Below, in pieces: positions 31,816-43,256 of a stretch of 64,000 nt of DNA. Positions within the stretch are counted from its first letter, which is position 1, and each line of letters opens with the position of its first letter. A program made the position numbers and the translations under genes. Source of the stretch: Trichosporon coremiiforme (lineage: Eukaryota; Basidiomycota; Tremellomycetes; Trichosporonales; Trichosporonaceae). A model generated the notes under the pieces. The model worked only from the letters and a program-made list of their open reading frames with translations. It made no database searches and was not told where the DNA came from. Location: NCBI GenBank assembly GCA_039545355.1, contig BCJJ01000010.1, forward strand, positions 71,085-135,084, read 5' to 3'.

Positions 31816-32813
31816 CGTGGCCGTTACTGTTGTGTCGGGCGGGGCAGAGGGGGGTAAGGTTGTTTGTGTTCTGGCCGTTCTGGGCTAGTGGTGTAAAGAA
31901 GAGACGCAAGAAGCAGATCCAGGTCCGAGATGCCCGCTGCTTCGACTCGGAAGACGTGGACAGATCACGGGATCTGGTAGGCAAGACAGTCCCAAAGCCC
32001 GGAAGCCGTTGACAACCGCGATCCACAGTCTCATCGATGTCATGAATCGAATCTGGAGGGCTCGCTTCGCAGTCTCTCTTCGCTCATGCCCCACAGGAAT
32101 CCCAGCGGTCTCCAAACCCTTGATACGATACGAAACAGTACCGCGGCCACGATTGGTGGGCGAGCGCGACCCTGAAGCTTACTTTCTACCTGGTCTCTGC
32201 CCACGTTCCGCGTCGTGTGCAAGATAACCTGCGCTCTGTGGGGGCCCCTAATGAATTCACTCCCTGGATACCAGCAGATGCCCGAGAGGATAGCCGGAAA
32301 CAGATACAGTACCTCAGCCACGTACATCATCGCCTTGCCCACCTCTGCAATGACCAATGCGCGAACTGAACACGGCGATGGCTCGCAGTGAGATAGCCTG
32401 CCGTGCAGACTCTCCGTCGCGGTTGACCCTGCAGTCCTTGAGATCTGCGAAGCATGCGTTCGAGGACACCGAGCGCCGTATCAACTCGCGCGATATGGCT
32501 CAGGCTCGAGCACGATAACCGCGCAGATAATGCAGTTGGCTCTCGTATCTGACATTAATGGAACAGACCAATGTGATCAAAGCTTGGGCCGCTGCGAGCA
32601 CGACTTTCCGATTTCCCATGTGAACGAGCGCTCGATAGCGACAGGAAGAGCTTGAAGACGACCTGAGCGGATGAGAGGTACCTCCCCATTGCGCGACATA
32701 GCGTGAGAACGGTTAGACGCAGCAGCGAATCAACTGCCACCCTCACCAGATCTTCACCCTGAACCCACGGTAAACCCAACCTCCAACCTTTCCGAAACGA
32801 GCCCGCGCGAGGT

Positions 32814-32821
32814 CGAAAAAG
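32814..32821 (-). terminator. RNA polymerase III T-run after tRNA-Trp
   Basis: The minus strand shows a run of five T about 25-30 bp past the tRNA 3' end, the normal Pol III stop signal. Confidence 0.5.
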
Positions 32822-32845
32822 AGGAATCTCTCTATCGAGAGGCTC

Positions 32846-32938
32846 CGACCCCGGCCCGACTCGAACGGACAACCTTCAGGAATCGTAAGATATCCCAGTC
32901 ATTGGAATCTGAAGCGCTACCAATTACGCCACGGAGTC
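32846..32938 (-). tRNA. tRNA-Trp (anticodon CCA) with a 20-nt intron
   Basis: The 93-nt minus-strand sequence folds as a tRNA: acceptor GACTCCG/CGGGGTC, D-arm GCGT…GCGC, anticodon arm TCAG/CTGA, T-arm GTCCG-TTCGAGT-CGGGC, and a discriminator G. The loop reads TTCCAA, placing anticodon CCA after the invariant U33; twenty extra bases after position 37 are the usual nuclear tRNA intron. The body resembles eukaryotic tRNA-Trp (GGCG…GGTAGCGC, AGGTT variable loop). Position 31/39 is an A-C mismatch and the discriminator is G rather than the expected A. A poly-T stretch follows at about 32815-32820 as a Pol III terminator. Confidence 0.75.
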
Positions 32939-33948
32939 ACCGTGATGTGGTCTTGTTGGATGATCGGCGCGCGGGCACGAGACCTGCTTCGCACCAACGC
33001 GAGCGCGCTGGTTGCACAGTTATGCCAGCAAGAGCAGCCTGAAGAGTACTGTTCAGGTTAGAAGAAGAAGTGACGACGGAAGAGGCGGACCGAAAAGTAA
33101 AGAGGATGGGTAGGCGCTATGAGGTGGCCTTGTGCCGAAGTGGCAGTGGCGGGAACGGGCGCTGAGCATCTGCGGCCAGGGTCCTCGATGCAGACTCTCC
33201 TTACCTTGAACAATTCAGAGCAGCATTGCAAAGGAACTTATGAGCACTTAGAACGAATGAGAGCGTTGTTACTTTTGTGCAGGGGTTAGCCACTGCCAGA
33301 ATCTGCCACACCGTCGAATCGCGATCGGCGGCGCGCAAGCCGCCTGTGGAAACAGAACCATACCCACTGATGCTTTCCATGTTGAAAGTGCCGCTAGGCG
33401 TGATGTACGTCCGAAGCAGAGCTTCCTTGTGCGAGTGGGTAGAGCCAGGTGTGTGCGAACCAGGGAGAGAATTGCTCGAAGACGATGGACGGCTTGCAGA
33501 TGAGGGAGGGAAGCAGTGGCAAATTCGAGGTAGTGTGAGTGAGTGAGTGGTAAAGACATTGCGCAGGTGCAAGGCCCGCTTGCTGTGTGTGAGAAGGAGG
33601 CTGAGACTAGTGCAAGGAAGGGACAACCGTTATCGATGACATGACTGGGTCAGAGGAGCATCGGGCGCAGGCGAGGCGCAAGGAACCGGACTAGCGGGGC
33701 GAAAGAGCACAAAGCGATGACGACCAGCACCCTCTGCTTGGCTGTCGCAGCAGGTGCACCGTACGACGGTAGTCGTCATTGGTACAAACTTGTTGCTCTC
33801 CATACTTTCATCTCCTCACAATTCTTCTCCTTCGCCTGTTTCCACTTGGCTGCTCCTCGCCAGCTTCTTGTTCTCCGTCACCACTCTTTGTCTGCAACTC
33901 TCGCTCCTTCTTGTCCTACTCCCTTCACGCCTTTCACACTCCTTCAGA

Positions 33949-34906
33949 ATGACTGTAGTACCTTTCCTCCCTGTCAAGCGCAAGGTAAGCGGCCGCCACC
34001 CATACCTCCACTGACATTCAGACCTCCCTCGACTACAGCGAGAAGGACTTGCACCTTATCCTGACCCGCGCCAAGGCGACGTCGCACCGCATGACACAGC
34101 TCGTGAAGAACCCGACCGCTGCGCACCCGAACGGCACTGTCGTGTCCGTCATCAGCCCCTCTGACGCAGGTCGGTGGATCGTGTCCTCGATCGACAGCAA
34201 CAGCGGCATCTTCGTCCTGTGCGGCGGGCACGGACGCGAGTCCGCCGTCGACGCCGTCGCCTATGCCCCCATCGTACCGGGGATGTCGTCCAAGCCAATC
34301 CGCACAATCCAGTGGGCCGACATGTCGGGCATCGACGCTGCCGTGCTCGCCATCTGGTTGACGCGCAACTACCGCAGCAGCAACCTGCTCGACTCGCTCG
34401 TGATCGACCGCGAGGTGGCGCACAAGGATCTGGCGGCGATGCTGAACGACGACGCGCCGTGCGAGCTCTCGAACAAAACGTTCAAGTGTGTCAACCACCC
34501 CGTCGCCGTTGTGACCGAGTAGGACTCGGTCGTGCGCGCCCTCTGCGCCGAGGTCAAGGCGCTCAGGACCGAGAACAAGGAACTCCGCCGAACTGCGTCC
34601 CGCGCCGAGCACTTTGAGGGCAAGTACAGGCGATACAAGGTCAAGGCCACCAATAGCGCGAGGTACAAGCAGACCGCGAAGCGGTACCGCCTCATGCTGG
34701 CCGAGGTCGGGAAGCACACCGCCGCACTCGTCGAGAATGGCGCCGCGGCGAGCAACCATGTCGCACAGGCTGTGCAGAAGGGTCAGCTCGCCAATGACGA
34801 CTTTACGTGGGACTCGGACAGCGGGCCCGGGACCGAGTCGGAGCCTGAGGCGCCGCAGGGCGACGAGAGTTCGTTCGACTGGTCCGACGCCGAGGACTAC
34901 GCATAA
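33949..34906 (+). CDS. Unknown protein interrupted by an in-frame TAG
   Basis: Exon 33949-33984 (MTVVPFLPVKRK) joins at 34022 after a 37-nt intron. The frame runs to TAG at 34520-34522 (178 residues) but is open on both sides of it and continues in the same frame to TAA at 34904 (about 306 positions in all). I do not recognise the family. The first part is globular-looking (SPSDAGRWIVSSIDSNSGIF, IQWADMSGIDAAVLAIW). The part after the TAG has a coiled-coil start (ALCAEVKALRTENKELRR), a basic region and an acidic C terminus (SSFDWSDAEDYA), and has real-gene codon use. Either the short product is the true protein, or a nonsense change, read-through or a small cryptic intron ending at that TAG joins the halves. 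Confidence 0.55.
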
Positions 34907-34988
34907 GCCCACAGATCCATAGTGACATGTAGAAGAAAAACTATAACGAACCGTAACGCAATGCGACAACGTTCACTTGCAAGCACGC

Positions 34989-37232
34989 CTAGTGCTCGCA
35001 GAAACTCCATTCGCCGATCCGCTTTATCTCCTCGTTCGCCTCGACGACCTTGGCGCTGCGCTCCTTCATGAAGTCGAGGCGGATCTTCTTGGCCGTGTCG
35101 AGGTCGTAAGGGCAGTCGACGTCGGTCATGACCTGCCTCACGAGCTCTTCGGGCAAACGGCCCTCGAGCATGTTCCTTCCGGCATGGCCCCAGTGTGCCT
35201 GCTGGGGCGGCACGTTCTGCGTGCTGACGACAGGAGTCTCGGGGTCGACAAGGAAGAATGCGAGGATCTTCCTGTGCCCTGGCTTTGTCTTGTCGAGGAG
35301 CTCGAACGGCTCCACGCGGTGCTGGTATGTGTTCGGGAACACCAACACGCGATCCTGGCGAGCGGTGAGACTGCCGTGGTCCATGATGCTGCCTGCGTCA
35401 TAGCCCGTGTCGATGTCAAAGTACTGCTGCGGGCCGGCATGGTCGTTCTGCTCGTACCGGAACTCGACGGTGAGTCCCTCGGCGCCCTCCCCGTTCCCGT
35501 TTGTGCGCAACGCGAGCCGGCTCTCGCTGATATTGTCTACGTCGTAGTAGTACAGTGCCGTCGCACAGATTCGTTCATTGTGCAGACCCTCGAGGTGCCA
35601 GCTTCCGCCGTCATACGCCGGTTTCTCAGGCGTCAGGTGGATGTTGGCCATCTTGACAATGACTTGGAGACGCTTCGCGCCGCCGAAAAAGTCGCAGCTC
35701 TTGAACTCGGACACGCCTGGGAATGAGTAGGCAGAGAGGGAGGGGTTGGGGTGCACCACGGCATGGGTCCGTTCATACCACTCCTCCTGGCGCTCCCAGA
35801 AGTCATCGTCTTCGCTGTCGTCCTCCTCCCCGCGGGGCATGTTGCCGCTGTCGCAGTAGCTGTCGCACGCGTCCGGCGTCGTGCACTGGCGCACCGTGCG
35901 CATCGGCTCGATACGTTTCCGCGGATCCTTATCCCAGTCCCAGGACATGACGCGCTCATACGCCGCATCGAGCATGGGGAGGACACGAGCGAGAACACTG
36001 CCGCACACGTCGTACAGCTTCTGATACTGCACGGGGTGCAGGTTGTTGATGTAGCTTGCCCATCTGACCTTCACCCCGTCGTTCGAGTAGTCCAGCTCGA
36101 CCTCGGCGGGAAGCCACTGGAACTGCTTGGACAGGTGCGTCCGCTCGCCGCCGCCCGGGACCTTGTCTTCGCCCTTGACGATGCGGTCGAGTTTGGCGTT
36201 GAACCTATCCCACGCCGAAGATGGGTCGGCCGCGTCTTCCGGGTTCCACATCGTCTTGAGCAGCTGCGCCTTGTAGTCCTCGCGCGTCAGGGGCTTGTAT
36301 ATCTCGCCGATCACATCGCCGGCGCCGATGAGCTCGAGCGCGGCTTCGGGGGACGCAATCACGCGGTCGGTGAAACCGCGCGAGCGCCCATAGACAAGCG
36401 GGAAGAGGGAGGGGTGCACGAGGTCGAGCACCTGGTCGTTGCTGCCGGGATGCCAGTCCTTCTCCGGATCGGGCACATTCTCAAGCCGGGCAGCCTGAGC
36501 GCGCAGGGCTTCCTTCAACTCGGCCGGGATGGTGCTGTCGCTCTTGAAAGCGGCAGCACTGCTCTCGAGCACGGAGACGATGCCTGTCTTCTCGGCAACG
36601 CGCGCCTTGTCCCGGAGCTCGCGCACGCACCACGCGAACATGGTGTCGCTGAACCCGCGGTTCCACGGGAATGGAAGTGCCTTCACCTCCTCGGAGGGAA
36701 TAGAGTCACGATCCTTGCGCCAGTCGACGGCCTTCTCGTCCTCATTGCACTCGGGCGCCTCCCACTCGGTGGTGGCCGTGTTCCAGAACTCGCCTTTGGT
36801 CGGCTCAGACCCGAGCCGCTCCCTAAGTTCGTGGTACCATTTGGAGATGATCGCGTCGTCGAACACTTTGCGCGTCCATTCGGGCTTGTCGCTGATCGCA
36901 TCCATGAATGCCCACATTGCGCGCTCGCGCGTCGTCACGGTTGCAGAGCGCCAGGACTCCTCCTCGATCGCGCTTGGGAAGAGGGCGAACGCGTGCCCCG
37001 CGGCAGCCTTCGCCTTGGCGGGGTAGATCGTGGCGTGGTATCCGCTGGGAGTCAGCTGAAAACCCGAGGACTCAGCGAAAGGAGGGGACTAGGTGTGTGG
37101 GGAAGAGAGAGCGACTTACCGCTCATTCACGGCATACGTCGGATCGAACTGCTTGACGTGCGCGTCGATGTCCAGCCCGAGGCCGGGGAGCTTGACGTCC
37201 GTGCTTCGGCTGAGCCCGTTGTCCATGGTCAT
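34989..37232 (-). CDS. DUF4246 family protein, possible Fe(II)/2-oxoglutarate dioxygenase fold
   Basis: Exons 37232-37120 and 37044-34989, with a 75-nt intron, give 722 residues. The protein matches the fungal DUF4246 family in order: GYHATIYPAKAKAAAGHAF, RERAMWAFMDAISDKPEW, FDDAIISKWYHE, HPSLFPLVYGRSR, KFQWLPAEVELD-like (FQWLPAEVELDYSNDG), YINNLHPVQYQKLY, LQVIVKMANIHLTPEKPAYD, SWHLEGLHNERICATALYYYD and FPNTYQHRVEPFEL. The HLEG…QHR pattern resembles the metal-binding facial triad of 2OG dioxygenases; that activity is inference. No signal peptide. A second ATG at 37226 is equally usable. It converges with the gene at 33949, with about 80 bp between stops. Confidence 0.85.
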
Positions 37233-38837
37233 GTTGAGTGGTCTTTTCTGTCGTTGACGCCAGGTGAAGAGCTTATATGCCGATGCGAAGAGGTTGAGGA
37301 GTAGAGTAGGTGACGGTCAAGAAACAAGATGAGTCGAGGTGACTGTACTCGTGTCTGTGTGCCTTGATCTGTGTTGTGTCGTGGGGGAACAATTGTCCGT
37401 GCTGTGACTGTATTTATGACTGAAGGAAGACGGCCTGAGCCGGTCGGCTGTGGTTCGGGCGTGTGTTGGATGGTGCGTGGCGTTCGCGGGCTGTGCAGCC
37501 TGTGCAGACAGCGCAGCGGCAGAGTCAGAGAGTCGTGTCAACCGCGAAACGAAGCAGTGCGCCGACGATTGGGCACGTTGCGTCGACGATCGACGGGTAT
37601 GAGGCAATTCATGTCGGACCCGGTCGACTTTGGCCCTAAGATCCGGGCGACCACTGGAGGCCAAGAGACAAGACGCCGAGCCGAACAATCCGAGCCCTGG
37701 GCCGTTAAGCTTGCAGACATGCAGACATGTAGACATGCTGGACATTCTGGACATGCCAGACATGCTGGACATGCTGGCGGCAAGGGCGGCTGCATACGTT
37801 GCGCGGCTGCAATGTCAAAGCTATGTGATATATGGGAGAGATGTCCGCCATGCCAAGCGCTAAAAGACGGCCCCATTCCGCAGCCGCAGATCCCCGGCTA
37901 CCATGTGCGTAGCTTCCGGCTCGGTGCGACGCGTAGTTGAGCCAACCGCGACGCGCCCGACCTCCACATTCTACGCTCGCTCATTACCATCAGACGTTGA
38001 GCCCCACCTCACGTCTCCAGTACAATGCAGCAGCCACGCACTTGCTCTCTGTCTGTCTCTGGCACTGCGCACTGACCCATTACGTGTCGGATCAACCACG
38101 TTCCGAGACGAGGCAGAGAAGTCCCCACCCGGGACCTTGTTCGCTTGGACCCTTGAATTTGCCCGAGAACAACGCAACGCGGTCGAGCAAGGGAGTGCGC
38201 ACTTCCCGCACCAGCGCGTCACCGTGTCAGGATGCCAGAACCGTGCGCGCGCAGGCATCGGATCTTCACCTTGTACGTGAGGCTTGAGAGGCTTGCTGTT
38301 CCCGCCGCCACAGACCTCAGCTGAGTTGACTGGACTCTCCCAGAAAGAAAAATGCCGCTCACTGCCCACTGCGGAAGCTGAGCTTCCAGTGTTCATCGCC
38401 CGCTGCGCTACTTTAGCCTAACACTTCCTTCAGGCTGACATCTTCGCTGCCCGATGTGTTCTTACTGACACCCGTTATCAGTTGCTCTCGCCAGCTGACC
38501 ACTACACCTGCTCACACCACTCCCACTCGCTCCGCTCGCGCTCGTGGAGCTCTGCCACAGTACACATACATGCACTACCGTAGTCGTGTCTATTACAAAT
38601 GCATGGTTGAGGGGTATGGGAGGGGTATTGAGTGAAGTGAAGAAATGAATGCCTTGAGAGAGAATCCTTCCAAGTAAAGAATACTTTAAGTCTGTATACT
38701 TGAGTTGTTGTTGAGTGTGTTTTGTCTAACATTGAAGGTGTCTAGATGGGCTGGGCTCGTTGCGCTGTGGCTTGCGTCGCTCGCTCTCAATTGCGGCGTC
38801 GCGTCGGTCTATGCGCTCCAAGCAGCGGCGTGCGCGC
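37233..38837. other. Intergenic, upstream of the DUF4246 gene
   Basis: No gene is seen in these 1.6 kb. It contains a GACATG/CTG tandem array at 37713-37776. Confidence 0.5.
37713..37776. repeat. Imperfect tandem repeat of GACATGCTG / CAGACATG
   Basis: Seven to eight imperfect 8-9 bp units in intergenic DNA, sharing the AGACAT core with the array at 12986-13036. Confidence 0.8.
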
Positions 38838-41800
38838 TTATTGCCTATTGCCATAATCGTCGAGCGGGCCGAGGGGACCATATGTCTTAGAGCGCTGCCG
38901 CGCGTGCTGGCCCTGGTGTTGCCCACTTTCGATGCTGGTAGAAGTCGCTCCGTGGTCCTGCAACTGCACGCCCATGCTCGCGGGCGCCATCGGCGAGCCA
39001 CTACCTGAGCTACGCGGCGACAGCGGTCGGTAATCGTTCGGCGGGGACGCCTTGGGCGTGCGCGTGTCGGCTGGCTGGGCGGGATGCCGGTGTAACGGGC
39101 TCGACTCGTTGCGCTCCGGGCGCCACGCCGCAGCCGGCGGCTCATCAAAGCCCTGGTCCAGCAGCGCAGCCATCTCGTCCATTCCTAACACCTGCGTCCC
39201 CGGGCGCGCGGCGACGGCGTTCGGCGCAAGCGCCATCGGCGGCGGAGGGTACGCCGGGTGGTTCTCGTTGTACCCGCCAATCTCGGCGCCCCACACGTCT
39301 TCCTCCGACGACATGATGGAGCCCGAGTCGTCCGACAGCGCGGCACGCGAGACGTTACGCGGGATCGTGAGTGCGCCCGGGTCGTCGTTGTAGAAGCCCT
39401 GGCCGTGCGCGCGCTCCATCTGCTTGCGGCGCTTCTCCTCGCGGCGGAGCTTGCGCAGACGGCTGCGCTCCCAGTCTTCCCATCTTCGCAGCGGGACCGT
39501 CGTGCCGTCAAAGATCGCCTTGTCGCCACCGTGACCGGCCTTGTCAACGACCTCACCCTCGACCTTTCGCGTCTCTCCCCAGGAAAAGTCGTCAAAGTGC
39601 CAGAACGAGTACACGGGCAGGACAAAGTTCCACACGGGCAGCGCGCAGAGATAGACAAGCATCCACGCGACGTAGATCATCTTGCGCGTCGTCAGCGTGA
39701 TGAGAATGGCGGGGAGACCGAGAATACACCCGAGCAGCATGAGCGGGATCGCCTCCACAAAGTCGGTCGGCGGCTTGATGATCGAGTTGATGATGAGCGC
39801 ACCCGTCAGACAAATGGCGATCGGCAGGACAATCGTTCCGACCAGGTCCATGAACACGACGAACTGCATCGAGAAGCAGAACGTGCCGCAGAGGTCGCGC
39901 ACGAGCACGAGCTCCATGAGGTTGTGGATCGTCGAGTTGATCCAGCGACGGCGCTGCGACAGGAGGACCTTGAACTCGTCAGGCGCGATCGTGCGGCAGC
40001 GCGCCTGCGGAAGGAAGACGTTGCGGCGGTGCGGGAACGTTCGGAGCATGATCGTCGACAGGAAACGGTCCTCGCCGAGGAGCAGCAGGTTCTTCTGGTG
40101 CAGCGTCACGACGTCCGACTGGCTGTACTCGCGCACGATCTCCGGCTTGACGAGAATCGGGACCCAGTCGTCGTCGTCGTCCTTGCGCGCCTTGATGCGG
40201 TACATGGAGAAACAGCCGGGCAAACAGGTCACACCTCCGAACACCGACTCGAACGCCTTGATGTGGTGATGCGAGATGTAGTATTCAAAGACTTGAATAG
40301 CTGTCACCCATGACTGCCGCTTGTTCGCGATACGCGTCTCGCCGCACGCGCCCATGACCCGGCTGTCGTTCGCCATGCAGTGCACGAGATGCGTCAGGGA
40401 GTCGGGATACACCTTGGTGTCCGCGTCGACCATGAGACACAGCTCGAAGAAGTCGGGTGTGACGCCCATCAGCGTCTGGACCTTGCGGAACAGGTCGTAG
40501 TCGAGGGGCGTCATGCGGTCGTTGTAGGTGCACCGCGAGAAGAAGTTCATGAGGATCAGCTGCGAGTCACGCTTGCCACGGTTGCCAGGTTTGGCGTCGT
40601 TCGCCTCGGACGGCATCCCACACTTGACGACGATAACGGCAGGCGTGCGGTGACCATTCTTGGTAAGATAGTGTCCCGCGTAGACCATGGCACGGTTCTC
40701 CTTCTTGGTGCCAGATCCGACAGCAATATAACCCATCGGTTGAGGATTTCCGAATCGAGGGTCGGCATCGAGCATACTAACGCAGATGTCGGGCGTGCTC
40801 ATCTTCTCGCCGGCACCCGTGATCATGCCGTCGCAGACGATCCACAGCAGCTTGCGCTGATCCGGGAAGGTCGTCGAAGCGATCGAATCGAGCGTTCCAC
40901 GAATTCCCTCCTCGCCTTCCGAGTAACATGTGATGAGGCAGACGGTGAACAGGTCCTGGCCGATCTGTGCCATGTCCATGATCGGTGCAGGGGCAGACTT
41001 CTGTCCGTTCTGCCCAGACGCCCACGGGGCGGTACCGTTCTGGTTGTTGACCGACACATTGGCACCCTCGGGCATGACGGTAGGTGCGATGGCGCGACCG
41101 TGAACGTCCTGCTTCTCGACGAGGCGATGCGCGATAAACCAGTTGAAGATCAGTGCCATGAAGAAACGAATGAGCACGACGGCGAGAATGACTCCTAGCG
41201 AGCAGTACAGGAAGAGCGCGGCGACGAAACATCCTGGCGTGATCTTGTCGATGTGGCCGGCGAGGTATCGAGACTTCATGCAGGGAATGGCGTCGCGCAG
41301 CTCCTGGGTGTGGTAGAACTGGTTCGTGACGTCCTTGCCCGAGCTACGCTGCTTGTCGAGCGCTCGTCGGATCACCTGGTCGACCGGGTCGTTGTCGATC
41401 GCGCTCGGGTTTGCCGCGAGGTAGGGGCCCATGTTCAGCACGTAGCCATCAAGCACGAGGTAGTCGTCGAGCTCGGCGACCTGGTCCCACGAGTAGCCCT
41501 CCCAAAGCGTCAAGTTCTTGAGCTTGAGCGTCTCGACGGTCTGCTTGTTGAGCTGGGGGAGAGAGCAGATGGGGTCCGTGGACGTCCCCGACGGGTCCTT
41601 CGTGGGACACAGAGACGAGGTGGCGTACTTGGCGTTTTTGCCTTGGCACTCGGGGTAGTCGTCGTTATTCCGCTGGAACAGCATCGTAATGTCCTGGCCC
41701 GACATGTTGTTCGCGAGCTGGTAAAAGTTGACGTGCTCTGGGGTCGCCGACTCGGAAATGTCGAAGGCGTATCCTCGGATACTCAAAGTGCCTGCTGTCA

Positions 41801-42269
41801 GCTGAAGCGCGCAGCAAGCTAGCTTACTGTTCTGTGATCCAAGTAACTGGTACGCTTTGTTGGTGTCGCCTCCTGGACAAAGGGCGGACTGGAGGCCCAT
41901 GGTCGCGAAGCCGACGATGGCGCCCATGATGACGGCGATGGTGCAGAGGGTGACCTTTTCTCGCCAAGCCTGCTGCGTCTGCTTGTCCTTGATACCGCAT
42001 GCCCGGAGGAGTGCCGGCGGAGCGTAGAACGTGGCGATCCACGACGTCAGCACCCACCAGTTCCAGTTCCCGCCCTCTGCCGGTGTCGTCTGTGCTGACG
42101 AGCCGGGGTTGATGAGGGGCTCGGGTGCGACATGTCTCTCGGGTCTGGTGAGTGTTTTACTGCGTTTGACCGTTCCGCCTCTCGTGTTGCCTCGCCGGAG
42201 AGTTGGGTTGCGAGTGGGCATGGGCCCACTGGACGAATAGGGGAGGGGAGCATCGTCGTAGCGTGCCAT
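38838..42269 (-). CDS. CHS3: Class IV chitin synthase (Chs3 type)
   Basis: The frame is open from 42269 to 38838 (1143 residues). A 36-nt in-frame intron at 41827-41792 (GTAAGC donor, GCTGAC branch site) is likely removed, giving 1131. The enzyme polymerises N-acetylglucosamine from UDP-GlcNAc into chitin across the plasma membrane. Two N-terminal membrane segments ([36 protein letters not shown]) precede an extracellular loop. The glycosyltransferase core has [45 protein letters not shown] and the [12 protein letters not shown] signature near residue 770, followed by three C-terminal helices and [11 protein letters not shown]. This order is class IV, as in yeast Chs3. The last ~170 residues are disordered, Pro/Ser-rich. 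The upstream gap is unusually long (3.2 kb). Confidence 0.93.
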   Translation of the reverse strand: MARYDDAPLPYSSSGPMPTRNPTLRRGNTRGGTVKRSKTLTRPERHVAPEPLINPGSSAQTTPAEGGNWNWWVLTSWIATFYAPPALLRACGIKDKQTQQAWREKVTLCTIAVIMGAIVGFATMGLQSALCPGGDTNKAYQLLGSQNSKLACCALQLTAGTLSIRGYAFDISESATPEHVNFYQLANNMSGQDITMLFQRNNDDYPECQGKNAKYATSSLCPTKDPSGTSTDPICSLPQLNKQTVETLKLKNLTLWEGYSWDQVAELDDYLVLDGYVLNMGPYLAANPSAIDNDPVDQVIRRALDKQRSSGKDVTNQFYHTQELRDAIPCMKSRYLAGHIDKITPGCFVAALFLYCSLGVILAVVLIRFFMALIFNWFIAHRLVEKQDVHGRAIAPTVMPEGANVSVNNQNGTAPWASGQNGQKSAPAPIMDMAQIGQDLFTVCLITCYSEGEEGIRGTLDSIASTTFPDQRKLLWIVCDGMITGAGEKMSTPDICVSMLDADPRFGNPQPMGYIAVGSGTKKENRAMVYAGHYLTKNGHRTPAVIVVKCGMPSEANDAKPGNRGKRDSQLILMNFFSRCTYNDRMTPLDYDLFRKVQTLMGVTPDFFELCLMVDADTKVYPDSLTHLVHCMANDSRVMGACGETRIANKRQSWVTAIQVFEYYISHHHIKAFESVFGGVTCLPGCFSMYRIKARKDDDDDWVPILVKPEIVREYSQSDVVTLHQKNLLLLGEDRFLSTIMLRTFPHRRNVFLPQARCRTIAPDEFKVLLSQRRRWINSTIHNLMELVLVRDLCGTFCFSMQFVVFMDLVGTIVLPIAICLTGALIINSIIKPPTDFVEAIPLMLLGCILGLPAILITLTTRKMIYVAWMLVYLCALPVWNFVLPVYSFWHFDDFSWGETRKVEGEVVDKAGHGGDKAIFDGTTVPLRRWEDWERSRLRKLRREEKRRKQMERAHGQGFYNDDPGALTIPRNVSRAALSDDSGSIMSSEEDVWGAEIGGYNENHPAYPPPPMALAPNAVAARPGTQVLGMDEMAALLDQGFDEPPAAAWRPERNESSPLHRHPAQPADTRTPKASPPNDYRPLSPRSSGSGSPMAPASMGVQLQDHGATSTSIESGQHQGQHARQRSKTYGPLGPLDDYGNRQ

Positions 42270-42924
42270 CGCTACACTGTGTGTTCAGGTCAAGGCAGCG
42301 AGTATCATAAAGCGTGGAGGGTAGAGGGGTGAGTCGGGGGGACAGTGGGTGGTGTGTTGGGGGCGTGTGTGTATGCAAGCGTTGAAGAAGGGCGTATGTT
42401 CGTGTTGGTCGTTGAAAGTGAGCAGAAAGTGATCAAAGTGTGATGAGCGAGGTGGACGGTGAACGGTCGTGAAAGAGTGCGCTTGTGCTGTGGGCCTGCG
42501 CTAGCAGAGTTGGTGGTACAAGTACGCTGGAAGACGAGTGGCCAGTTCGGGGCTCGTGGATTTTTGGGTGTGGGCTGTGCGCACAGATGAAGTGGTGGTG
42601 GTCAAGTCAAGCAGGACGAGTGAAGTGTGGGCGGGGGAAGGCGAAGGGATCGTTGGGGTGGTAGAGGATGTCGGGGGAAGGGACTGTCGGGGCGAGGTCG
42701 GGTTGGTGTCGGTGCGTCAGTCAGTCGATGACGGGTGACGATTGCCTCGGAGAGGGAGCGGAGAGTTGAGGGGGGAGTTGAGAAGGATCGGGGGGCGGCG
42801 GAGTGTGCAGCAAAAGGTTTTGAGGAGAGTAAAGTCGAATGCAAGGATGAGAGTCAAAGTCGAGCACGAGCGGTGGGTGGTTGATTTTACGTACCGTACC
42901 GTGCTGCCGTGTGCCGTGGTACCG

Positions 42925-42965
42925 TGTGCCAGGTGTGCCAGGTGTGCCAGGTGTGCCAGTGTGCC
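42925..42965. repeat. Tandem AGGTGTGCC repeat upstream of the chitin synthase
   Basis: About four copies of a 9-bp unit, roughly 660-700 bp upstream of the CHS3 start codon. Confidence 0.85.
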
Positions 42966-43203
42966 GTATGCTGTACCTTAGAGCAAGGGGCAGGGGCAGG
43001 GGATCAGAGGACCAGCCGGCGGGGCCAAGGACGCAAGGCAGACCAAGGAAGCAGGCGCGTCCATCGTCGACAATAGCGACATCGCGATCCCGGAAAACTC
43101 TAATTAAGCGATTAAGATGGAAATGTAATCGGCAACGTGTCAAGACGTGTCATCTCGCGATGGGGTCGTACCCTGAGGCTGGCTGGCTCTTGAGCCCGAC
43201 CTG

Positions 43204-43256
43204 AGCCAAGCTGGGTGAACCTGGGTGGACCTGAGCAGGACCTGAGCAGGACCTGA
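43204..43256. repeat. Short GGACCTGAGCA tandem repeats
   Basis: Three to four imperfect 11-12 bp units in intergenic DNA. Confidence 0.7.

Larger units (their letters stand above)
31816..33948. other. Divergent intergenic region containing the tRNA gene
   Basis: About 2.1 kb between the permease start and the start of the gene at 33949, holding the tRNA-Trp gene. A possible but unconvincing small spliced frame on the minus strand at 33100-33400 is discussed under rejected items. Confidence 0.5.

Noticed and set aside
33060..33400. Possible small spliced minus-strand gene starting MESISGYGSV with a GTAAGG donor near 33205
   Set aside because: The donor is good and a ~95-residue product is possible, but there is no branch site, family match or sensible C terminus.
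35751..37304. 517-codon frame on the + strand
   Set aside because: Antisense to the DUF4246 gene.
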